DNA from: Paremcibacter congregatus
GTDB taxonomy: Bacteria > Pseudomonadota > Alphaproteobacteria > Sphingomonadales > Emcibacteraceae
Length of the DNA: 64,000 bases
Direction of reading: 5' to 3'
Assembly (NCBI RefSeq): GCF_006385135.1
Contig: NZ_CP041025.1
Coordinates: forward strand, 775,501 to 839,500
A program made the position numbers and the translations under genes. A model generated the notes under the pieces. It did no database searches. It worked only from the letters and a program-made list of their open reading frames with translations, and was not told the origin of the DNA. This document shows, piece after piece, positions 57,724 to 64,000 of this stretch (its first letter is position 1; each line of letters opens with the position of its first letter).

Positions 57724-57739
57724 ATGTAATCAATTACAT
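57724..57739. promoter_or_regulatory. LacI-type operator upstream of the Gfo/Idh operon
   Basis: ATGTAATCAATTACAT has perfect 7-bp arms around a central CA. It lies 44 nt before the Gfo/Idh gene at 57784 and 170 nt before the LacI start on the other strand. Its match to the site at 56488-56503 supports a common regulator. Confidence 0.7.
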
Positions 57740-57783
57740 CAAGGCAAAATATAGAAAAATATCTTTAGGGTTTCAAGATAATA

Positions 57784-58968
57784 ATGACAGATAATTTATC
57801 CTACCTTTCGGGTGAAAGGCCTGCGGCGCCTCTGAAAATGGGCATGATCGGCGGCGGACCGGGCGCTTTTATTGGCGATGTGCACCGGATGGCGGCGCGA
57901 CTGGACGGCGAAATCACGCTGGTCGGCGGTGTCTTTGGTCGTGACGAGGGGAAATCCCGGGCGCAGGGAGCGGAGTTACATCTGGACCCGGCGCGTATTT
58001 ACCCTGATTATAACAGTCTTCTGAAGAGCGAGGCGGCGCTGAGTCCGACGGAGCGAATGGATTTTATCAGCATTGTGACGCCGAACCATTTGCATTTCCC
58101 CGTGGCGGCCGCGGCCTTGAGTAAGGGTTTCGCTGTCCTGTCTGATAAGCCGGCGACCCTTGATCTTGAGGAAGCGATCCTGCTTCAGGAAATTGTGGAG
58201 AAAACCGGTGGGCTGTATGGTCTGACGCAAACATACCTTGGTTATCCCATGGTGCGACAGGCCCGATATATGGTGGCGAATGGTGATCTGGGGAAAGTTC
58301 GCCGGATTACGGTTGACTATCCGCAAGGATGGCTGTATCGGGACCTCGAAAAAAGTGGCAACCGTCAGGCAGCCTGGCGCACGACGCCGGAGACATCGGG
58401 AATCAGTGGCTGTTTCAGCGATATCGGTACGCATGCCCATAGTCTGGTGGAGTATATCAGCGGCGACCAGATGCACAGCGTTTGCGCCGCCTTGAATTCA
58501 GTTGGCGCGGGGCGTCTTTTGGATGACGACGGGGCGGTTCTGTTTCGCATGGCGGGCGGGGCTGAGGGCAGTCTGAGCGCCAGTCAAATATGTGCCGGGG
58601 CCGATAATGGTCTGATGATCAGGATTTACGGCGAGAAAGCCAGCCTCAGCTGGCTGCAGCAGCGTCCGGATCAATTGCTGTTCACGCCCCAGGGCGCGCC
58701 ACAACAGGTTTGGGTGGCGGGGACGGATAAGGGCTATCTCTGTGCGGCTGCGCGTCGCTCCTGTCGTCTGCCTGCCGGACATCCTGAAGGCTATATCGAG
58801 GCCTTCGCCAATATTTATCGCGATTTTGCCGCCAGCCTGAGAGGGGATGTTCTTGATGAACCTCCTGTTGGCATCAAGGAGGGCGTGCGCGGCATGGCTT
58901 TCGTGGCGTCGGTCATCGCCAATCATCAGGCTTCAGAGAAGTGGACGGAAATTAAATTATGTCGATGA
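57784..58968 (+). CDS. Gfo/Idh/MocA-family oxidoreductase
   Basis: The 394-residue NAD(P)-dependent oxidoreductase has an N-terminal Rossmann fold (MGMIGGGPGAFIGDVH). The family motif reads DKPAT where EKP is common, and a second domain holds GCFSDIGTHAHSLVEY with the catalytic His/Asp environment. These enzymes oxidise or reduce sugars, inositols or 3-keto-sugars. It lacks a signal peptide. Its stop overlaps the next start by 10 nt. In this locus it may reduce 3-keto-glucose to glucose or interconvert keto sugars. Confidence 0.9.
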   Translation: MTDNLSYLSGERPAAPLKMGMIGGGPGAFIGDVHRMAARLDGEITLVGGVFGRDEGKSRAQGAELHLDPARIYPDYNSLLKSEAALSPTERMDFISIVTPNHLHFPVAAAALSKGFAVLSDKPATLDLEEAILLQEIVEKTGGLYGLTQTYLGYPMVRQARYMVANGDLGKVRRITVDYPQGWLYRDLEKSGNRQAAWRTTPETSGISGCFSDIGTHAHSLVEYISGDQMHSVCAALNSVGAGRLLDDDGAVLFRMAGGAEGSLSASQICAGADNGLMIRIYGEKASLSWLQQRPDQLLFTPQGAPQQVWVAGTDKGYLCAAARRSCRLPAGHPEGYIEAFANIYRDFAASLRGDVLDEPPVGIKEGVRGMAFVASVIANHQASEKWTEIKLCR

Positions 58969-60038
58969 GACAAATTAAAGGTCCAGGCTTGTTTCTGGCG
59001 CAATTTATTTCGGATGAGGCCCCCTTTAATTCCCTGGAGGGGTTGCTCAGCTGGGCGGCGTCTCTCGGTTATAAAGGGGTTCAGGTTCCGACCGAAAAGC
59101 CAGAGATATTCGACCTTGAACGGGCGGCGGAAAGTCAAAGCTATTGCGATGAGATTACGGCGCTCTGTACCGAAAAAGAACTCGAAATTACGGAACTGTC
59201 GACTCATTTGCAGGGGCAGTTGGTGGCATGCCATGACACCTATGATGCCTTGTTTGCCGGTTTCGGGCCTGATGCTATGCGGGACGATCCGGCGGCGCGG
59301 GCTGCTTGGGCGACGGACCAGTTGAAACTGGCCGCACGGGCCAGCGCGCGTCTCGGGCTGCGTGCCCATGCGACTTTCTCTGGTGCATTGTTATGGCATA
59401 CGGTCTATCCCTGGCCTCAGCGGCCAAAGGGACTGGTGGAGGCCGGATTTGCGGAACTGGCGCGTCGGTGGAAGCCGATCCTTGATGTTTTTGACGCGCA
59501 GGGCGTAGACCTGTGTTTCGAGCTGCATCCGGGGGAAGATCTTCATGACGGCGTGACTTTCGACCGGTTTCTCGCGGCGGTGGATCATCACCCCCGGGCT
59601 CATATTCTTTATGATCCCAGTCATCTGCTGATCCAGCATGTGGATTACCTGCAATTCATTGACATTTATCATGACCGAATCCGGATGTTCCATGTCAAGG
59701 ACGCGGAATTTCTCGCCAATGGCCGTGCCGGGGTGTATGGCGGTTATCAGGACTGGATCGACCGGCCGGGCCGGTTCCGCTCTCTCGGCGACGGACAGGT
59801 GGATTTTAAAGGCATCTTCAGCAAGCTGACCCAGTATGGCTTTGATGGCTGGGCCGTGGTGGAATGGGAATGCTGTATCAAGCATCCGGAAGATGGGGCG
59901 CGGGAAGGGGCAGCCTTTGTCGCGGATCAAATCATTCGCCCGACAGAGGTCGCCTTTGACGATTTTTCCGGCGCGCCGGAAGATCCGGAACGCAACAGAA
60001 AATTATTGGGTTATCCGGACGGGCAAGTTAAGAGTTAA
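58959..60038 (+). CDS. Sugar phosphate isomerase/epimerase-like TIM-barrel protein
   Basis: The 359-residue AP-endonuclease-2/xylose-isomerase-like TIM barrel has metal-site elements: Glu in CFELHPGEDL, Asp-His in YDPSHLL, HVKDAEF and a late Glu in VVEWECC. It probably isomerises or epimerises a keto sugar. The start overlaps the preceding gene by 10 nt, so the two are translated together. A second isomerase-like gene, secreted, begins at 63702. Family membership is clear; the sugar is not. Confidence 0.87.
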   Translation: MSMRQIKGPGLFLAQFISDEAPFNSLEGLLSWAASLGYKGVQVPTEKPEIFDLERAAESQSYCDEITALCTEKELEITELSTHLQGQLVACHDTYDALFAGFGPDAMRDDPAARAAWATDQLKLAARASARLGLRAHATFSGALLWHTVYPWPQRPKGLVEAGFAELARRWKPILDVFDAQGVDLCFELHPGEDLHDGVTFDRFLAAVDHHPRAHILYDPSHLLIQHVDYLQFIDIYHDRIRMFHVKDAEFLANGRAGVYGGYQDWIDRPGRFRSLGDGQVDFKGIFSKLTQYGFDGWAVVEWECCIKHPEDGAREGAAFVADQIIRPTEVAFDDFSGAPEDPERNRKLLGYPDGQVKS

Positions 60039-60085
60039 CCCTTGAGTATCGAGTAAATTAGCAAGCGCACGGGAGGTGCTAAGAA

Positions 60086-61393
60086 ATGGGACAGGACAAC
60101 AACGAGATTAACCGGGACAGACTGTTTGTTATCAGTTTGCTGGCCTTGTTTACAGCGGGCATGAGCGCCGCCTTGCGGGCCGCCGTCGCGGGGGACATCA
60201 AGACGTCCTATCTGGACGGTATGGATCTGGCCCATTCCGGGGCTTTGATCGCAGAGGCCCTCGGCGTCTCTTTCCTCGGCTTCGCCATCACCCTGTTTCT
60301 CGGCAGTCCTCTGCTGGATATCATCGGCATGAAGCGCATGCTGCTGATCGCGGCCTTCTGTTTTATTGTCGGCACCGGTCTTGTTGTCTTTTCCGGCCTT
60401 CTCGGGACGGGGGCCAGCATTTACAGCTTTATCTGGGGCGGCATGCTGCTTAGCGGTGTCGGCTGGGGCTGTGTCGAGGCAACCATTAACCCTCTGACCA
60501 CGGCGCTTTATCAGGAAGAAAAAACCCACCGGCTGAATGTGCTGCACGCTTGGTGGCCGGCAGGGATTGTTGTTGGCGGTTTGAGTGGTGTCTTCGCCAG
60601 TGAACTGGGGCTGAGCTGGCAGATGGTGCTGTCGCTGGTGGTTATCCCGGCGGGTATTTTCGCCTATATGTGCATGGGGATGACTTTTCCGCAAACCGAA
60701 CGGGCGGAAAAGGGTGTGAGCTTTGGCCAGATGATGCTGGAAGTAGTGCGCCGCCCGAGTTTCCTGGTCTGGTTCGGGGCGATGTTCCTGACCGCCGCCT
60801 CCGAACTTGCCCCCGGCCAGTGGGTCGATGTGGCGCTGACCAAACTGGTCGGCATGCGCGGGGTGCTGCTGCTGGTTTATGTCAGCGGACTAATGTTTGT
60901 TATGCGACATTTTGCCGGGGTGCTGGTGCATCGCCTGTCGAACCCCGGATTGTTGATGTTTTCCTCCCTGTTGGGGGCCTGCGGGCTTTATCTGCTGAGT
61001 GTCGCCAACTCCCCGGTGACGGCCCTGGTGGCCGCCACCGTGTGGGGAATCGGGGTATGTTATATGTGGCCCACCATGCTGGCGTCTGTTTCGGAAAGAT
61101 ACCCGCGCGGCGGGTCGTGGATGATTGGCCTGATCGGGTCCGCGGGTGCTTTGTCGATTTATTTTGTTCTGCCCCGTCTTGGCGCCGTGTATGATCAGGC
61201 GAAACTTGAAGCGGCCGGGGGAGCGGAGGCTCTGGCGCAATTGTCGGGACAGCCTCTTGATGATGTTCTGGCTCAGGCGGCATCAGAATCCTTTCAGTTG
61301 GTGGCGGTGCTGCCAGTGGTTTTGATTGCGGTCTTCGGCCTGCTGTGGGTTTTTGAACGGCGCAGCCGTATTATGAAAAAACAGGAGGTATGA
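60086..61393 (+). CDS. MFS sugar transporter
   Basis: The 435-residue inner-membrane transporter has about 12 TM segments and hydrophilic termini. It starts after GGGAGGT with good spacing. Its N-terminal half holds helices such as ALFTAGMSAALRAAVAG and FLGFAITLFLG, and the inter-domain loop is short. The family cannot be narrowed to a substrate. Within this operon a glycoside or keto-sugar taken up from the periplasm is likely. Its stop overlaps ATG 61390 by 4 nt, but that is probably not the real start of the next gene. Confidence 0.88.
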   Translation: MGQDNNEINRDRLFVISLLALFTAGMSAALRAAVAGDIKTSYLDGMDLAHSGALIAEALGVSFLGFAITLFLGSPLLDIIGMKRMLLIAAFCFIVGTGLVVFSGLLGTGASIYSFIWGGMLLSGVGWGCVEATINPLTTALYQEEKTHRLNVLHAWWPAGIVVGGLSGVFASELGLSWQMVLSLVVIPAGIFAYMCMGMTFPQTERAEKGVSFGQMMLEVVRRPSFLVWFGAMFLTAASELAPGQWVDVALTKLVGMRGVLLLVYVSGLMFVMRHFAGVLVHRLSNPGLLMFSSLLGACGLYLLSVANSPVTALVAATVWGIGVCYMWPTMLASVSERYPRGGSWMIGLIGSAGALSIYFVLPRLGAVYDQAKLEAAGGAEALAQLSGQPLDDVLAQAASESFQLVAVLPVVLIAVFGLLWVFERRSRIMKKQEV

Positions 61394-61395
61394 GG

Positions 61396-61977
61396 ATGAA
61401 ATCTCTTGACCGACGGGATGTGTTGAAGCGCATGACGGGGTTGATGGGCGGCGGTCTGTCAGCATCAGTTGCCAGTGGCATTCTGTCCGGTGTCGGGCCG
61501 GCACAGGCAGCTGCATTTGCCTTGCAAACAGATAAACATACCCTGAAAGCAGCTGACATGGCAGTGTTGGCGGAACTTGCCGACAGGATTATTCCTGATA
61601 CCGATACGCCCGGGGCCCGGGCGGCGGGGGTGCCGGCGTATATTCATCTGATGGTCAGTGAATGGTATTACGATGACGAAAGGGTCCGTTTCATTGCCGG
61701 CCTGAAATCGATTGATCAGTTATCCCGGGACCATACGGGGAAGGCTTTTTTGCAGGCATCGGAAGAAGACCGTCATGATTTGATGGTCCGTATGGATCGG
61801 GCGGCAGCGGGTAAAAGTCCGGCGGATAATTTCTTCCTTGAAATCAAGCAACTGACCTTGATCGGTTATTTCACGTCGCAAATCGGGGCGGAGGAAGAAT
61901 TACGCTATGAGGCGGTGCCGGGGCCCTATGAGGGGTGCGTGCCGTTGTCGAAAATTGGCCGGGCCTGGGCAACATGA
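61396..61977 (+). CDS. Gluconate 2-dehydrogenase subunit 3-like protein (small subunit of GMC dehydrogenase)
   Basis: The 193-residue protein has a Tat-type signal (DRRDVLKRMTGLMGGGL, then GPAQAA) and a PF13618-like helical domain (LAELADRIIPDTDTPGARAAGVPAYIHLM). These small subunits guide folding and export of the GMC flavoprotein, as in glucoside-3-dehydrogenases. AGGAGG ends 7 nt before ATG 61396 but only 1 nt before ATG 61390, so 61396 is used. The flavoprotein gene follows by 14 nt. Confidence 0.9.
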   Translation: MKSLDRRDVLKRMTGLMGGGLSASVASGILSGVGPAQAAAFALQTDKHTLKAADMAVLAELADRIIPDTDTPGARAAGVPAYIHLMVSEWYYDDERVRFIAGLKSIDQLSRDHTGKAFLQASEEDRHDLMVRMDRAAAGKSPADNFFLEIKQLTLIGYFTSQIGAEEELRYEAVPGPYEGCVPLSKIGRAWAT

Positions 61978-61991
61978 AGGGGGAAAGATAG

Positions 61992-63689
61992 ATGTCAGAA
62001 GAATTTGAAGTTATTGTGGTGGGCTCCGGCATGTCGGGGGGCTGGGCCGCCAAGGAATTCACCGAAAAGGGATTTAAAACCCTGTTGTTGGAACGTGGGC
62101 GTCCGGTGGAACATGGCGCGGATTATATCGGTGAGGGACTTGATCCCTGGGATATGAAGTTCCGCGACAAGGTCGATCGCAAGCTTGCCGACCGTGATTA
62201 TCCGATTCAGAAACAATGTTATGCCTTTAAGGAGTCGACCAAGCATTTCTTTGTCAAGGATACCGATTATCCTTACGAGACGCCGAAGGAAAATCCTTTC
62301 CTGTGGATTCGCGGTGATCATCTCGGCGGGCGGTCATTGCAATGGCACCGACAGAGCTACCGGCTCGGTGATCTTGATTTCGAAGCCAACAAGAAAGATG
62401 GTCACGGCACCGACTGGCCGATCCGCTATAAAGATATTGCCAAATGGTACGACCATGTGGAGGTCTTTGCCGGGATCAGTGGCTCGATTGAGGGACTGCC
62501 GCAATTGCCGGATGGTCAATTCCTGCCGCCCATTGAAATGAACTGCGTCGAGAAAGAACTGCAGGGAAAATTCAAGGAAACTTACGAAGATCGCCGCCTG
62601 ATCATCGGGCGCTGCGCCCATCTGACCGCGCCGCAAAAGGTGCATACGGACCTCGGGCGCGGGACTTGTCAGTCACGTAACCAGTGTCAGCGTGGCTGTT
62701 CTTTCGGGGCGTATTTTTCAAGCCAGAGCGCGACCCTGCCGGCGGCGGAACGCACCGGAAACCTGACCACCGTCACCCACGCCATTGTCGAGCGGGTTCT
62801 TTATGATGCCAAAAGCCGGAAGGCCACCGGTGTGCGGGTGATAGACGCGCAGACCAAAGAGGTGCGGGACTATCGCGCGCGGGTGATTTTCCTCTGCGCC
62901 TCGACCTTCGGTACGACGCAGATTTTGCTCAATTCCACCAGTGAGGCCTTCCCCCGCGGCTTTGCCAACAGCAGCGATGCGGTGGGGCGTTATCTGATGG
63001 ATCATCTGTGCGCCATCGGGGCGGTCGGGGAATATCCCGGCTTCGAGGATCATTATTATCTGGGCCGACGCCCGACTGGAATCTACATCCCCCGCTTTAA
63101 GAATCTGCGGGCTCAGACCGAGGATTATGTGCGCGGTTTCGGCTATCAGGGGGATGCTTGGCGGGACAGTTGGCGCGCAGGCCTCGCGCGACCGGGGTTT
63201 GGCGCGGACTTTAAGGAAAGTTTCAAAACGCCCGGTCCGTGGAAATTCGCGTTGGAAGCTTATGGCGAGATGCTGCCCCGGGCGGATAACCGGGTGACCC
63301 TGCATCCGACCAAGACCGATAAATTTGGTTTGCCGCAGCTCCATATCGACTGCAGTTACGGCGAAAATGATAAGAAAATGCAGAAAGACATGCTGACCAC
63401 CACCGTCGATATGCTGAAAGAGCTGGGCCTGCAGAATGTCAAAGGGTACAGCGATAACGAAATTCCGGGTCTGGCCATTCACGAGATGGGGACGGCGCGC
63501 ATGGGCCGCGACCCCCGCACTTCGGTGCTGAACGGTTATAACCAGTGTCATGACGTGGACAATGTCTTTATCACAGATGGCTCGGCCATGGCCTCTTCGG
63601 CCTGCCAAAATCCGTCATTGACCTATATGGCGCTGACGGCCCGGGCCGTGGATTACGCCAGTCGTCAAATGCAAGCGAATCTTTTGTAA
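61992..63689 (+). CDS. GMC-family flavoprotein oxidoreductase (glucoside 3-dehydrogenase-like)
   Basis: The 565-residue FAD enzyme has the dinucleotide motif VVGSGMSGGWAAKE, an ERGR flavin contact and a cysteine-containing insert (CQSRNQCQRGCSFGAYF). The C-terminal GMC block has the catalytic His-Glu region (LAIHEMGTARMG) and NPSLTYMALTAR. Paired with a Tat-borne subunit-3 protein, such enzymes oxidise sugars, and in glucoside 3-dehydrogenases they form 3-keto-glycosides. It has no signal of its own, as expected when exported with its partner. A cytochrome c subunit is not in the window; it may lie beyond the end. Confidence 0.9.
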   Translation: MSEEFEVIVVGSGMSGGWAAKEFTEKGFKTLLLERGRPVEHGADYIGEGLDPWDMKFRDKVDRKLADRDYPIQKQCYAFKESTKHFFVKDTDYPYETPKENPFLWIRGDHLGGRSLQWHRQSYRLGDLDFEANKKDGHGTDWPIRYKDIAKWYDHVEVFAGISGSIEGLPQLPDGQFLPPIEMNCVEKELQGKFKETYEDRRLIIGRCAHLTAPQKVHTDLGRGTCQSRNQCQRGCSFGAYFSSQSATLPAAERTGNLTTVTHAIVERVLYDAKSRKATGVRVIDAQTKEVRDYRARVIFLCASTFGTTQILLNSTSEAFPRGFANSSDAVGRYLMDHLCAIGAVGEYPGFEDHYYLGRRPTGIYIPRFKNLRAQTEDYVRGFGYQGDAWRDSWRAGLARPGFGADFKESFKTPGPWKFALEAYGEMLPRADNRVTLHPTKTDKFGLPQLHIDCSYGENDKKMQKDMLTTTVDMLKELGLQNVKGYSDNEIPGLAIHEMGTARMGRDPRTSVLNGYNQCHDVDNVFITDGSAMASSACQNPSLTYMALTARAVDYASRQMQANLL

Positions 63690-63701
63690 AGGAAATCGGA
63701 T

Positions 63702-64000
63702 ATGTCACATCTTACACGACGGACGATGATGAAAGCCGGGGCGGCTCTGGGCCTGACCGGCCTGTGCGCGCCGATGTTCACGCCGGCCTTTGCCCATCGG
63801 GTCACTATCCCGAAGGTGGGTCTGCAGCTTTATACCGTGCGGGATTTGATGGCGCAGGATGTGGCGGGCACCTTGCAACAGGTGGCGGCGCTCGGCTATC
63901 AGGAAGTGGAATTCGCCGGATATTTCGGCCATTCGGCACAGGACATCCGTCATATGCTGGACCAGACCGGGCTCTCGTCGCCGTCGGTGCATGTGGAGCT
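63702..64000 (+). CDS. Sugar phosphate isomerase/epimerase-like protein, Tat-exported, partial
   Basis: This gene is truncated by the window end; 99 residues are visible. The N-terminus (SHLTRRTMMKAGAALGLTGLCAPM...FAHR) is a Tat-type signal. A TIM-barrel start follows (VGLQLYTVRDLMAQD, then ALGYQEVEFAG), as in xylose-isomerase-like proteins. SD-like AAAGGAAA precedes ATG 63702. It lies 12 nt after the GMC gene and belongs to the same operon. A periplasmic isomerase next to a periplasmic GMC dehydrogenase suggests a step on the oxidised sugar outside the cytoplasm. Confidence 0.85.
   Translation, partial: MSHLTRRTMMKAGAALGLTGLCAPMFTPAFAHRVTIPKVGLQLYTVRDLMAQDVAGTLQQVAALGYQEVEFAGYFGHSAQDIRHMLDQTGLSSPSVHVE

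Noticed and set aside
62718-63608. 296-codon minus-strand frame inside the GMC dehydrogenase
   Set aside because: No domain, no start signal, and the plus strand has full GMC motifs.

Overview
The window reads as a chromosomal stretch of a Gram-negative, aerobic, heterotrophic alphaproteobacterium. Evidence for this is the five large TonB-dependent receptors (TBDRs), an RND efflux pump, Tat and Sec signal peptides, a PQQ alcohol dehydrogenase, a short cyanide-insensitive-type bd oxidase and moderate GC. An Emcibacter/Kordiimonas- or sphingomonad-like lineage is a guess from gene style, not a demonstrated assignment. Coding density is high and no gap between genes exceeds 300 bases. I saw no rRNA, tRNA, CRISPR array, insertion sequence or prophage.

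Layout. (1) 1-7896: the end of a hydantoinase A-type gene, a DUF917 gene, a TBDR and an NCS1 nucleobase/hydantoin permease, then a convergent MalT-like LuxR regulator. (2) 8104-17905: a second MalT-like regulator, a signature amidase, a class II histone-deacetylase-like deacylase, a TBDR and a secreted YtcJ-like amidohydrolase. (3) 18068-23142: an RND pump and adaptor facing a TetR/AcrR-type repressor, with an AcrR-like palindrome between them. (4) 23360-31155: an AraC regulator, a TBDR, a lipoprotein PQQ/cytochrome c alcohol dehydrogenase and a second TBDR. A near-identical 18-base motif lies upstream of both the AraC gene and the first TBDR. (5) 31185-45933: a GntR regulator, a TBDR, two N-acyl-D-amino-acid deacylase relatives, a DgcN-like DUF1611 protein, an M19 dipeptidase relative, two beta-lactamase-fold hydrolases, a DgcA/dipeptide-epimerase-like enzyme and a YkvI-like permease. 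The set ends at a strong terminator followed by the permease. (6) 45947-49214: uracil-DNA glycosylase and a bd-type quinol oxidase. (7) 49491-53208: a LuxR-type regulator with gabD and gabT. (8) 53218-64000: a YgjK-like GH63 glucosidase with a DUF1080 3-keto-glycoside hydrolase, a LacI regulator, and a divergent operon. That operon holds a Gfo/Idh/MocA oxidoreductase, two sugar isomerase/epimerase-like proteins, an MFS transporter and a two-gene GMC dehydrogenase.

How the parts work together. Most of the window is a series of substrate-specific 'import, hydrolyse, oxidise' loci, each with its own regulator. Two stand out. Region 5 looks like a pathway for D-amino-acid-containing or N-acylated peptides: TBDR uptake, secreted deacylases and peptidases, then acetylation and racemisation by a DgcN/DgcA pair. 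Two of its metallohydrolases lack canonical metal ligands. Region 8 looks like a 3-keto-glycoside pathway, with oxidation of a glycoside at C3, cleavage of the keto-glycoside, and isomerase/oxidoreductase steps. Two matching LacI-type operators link its two divergent halves.
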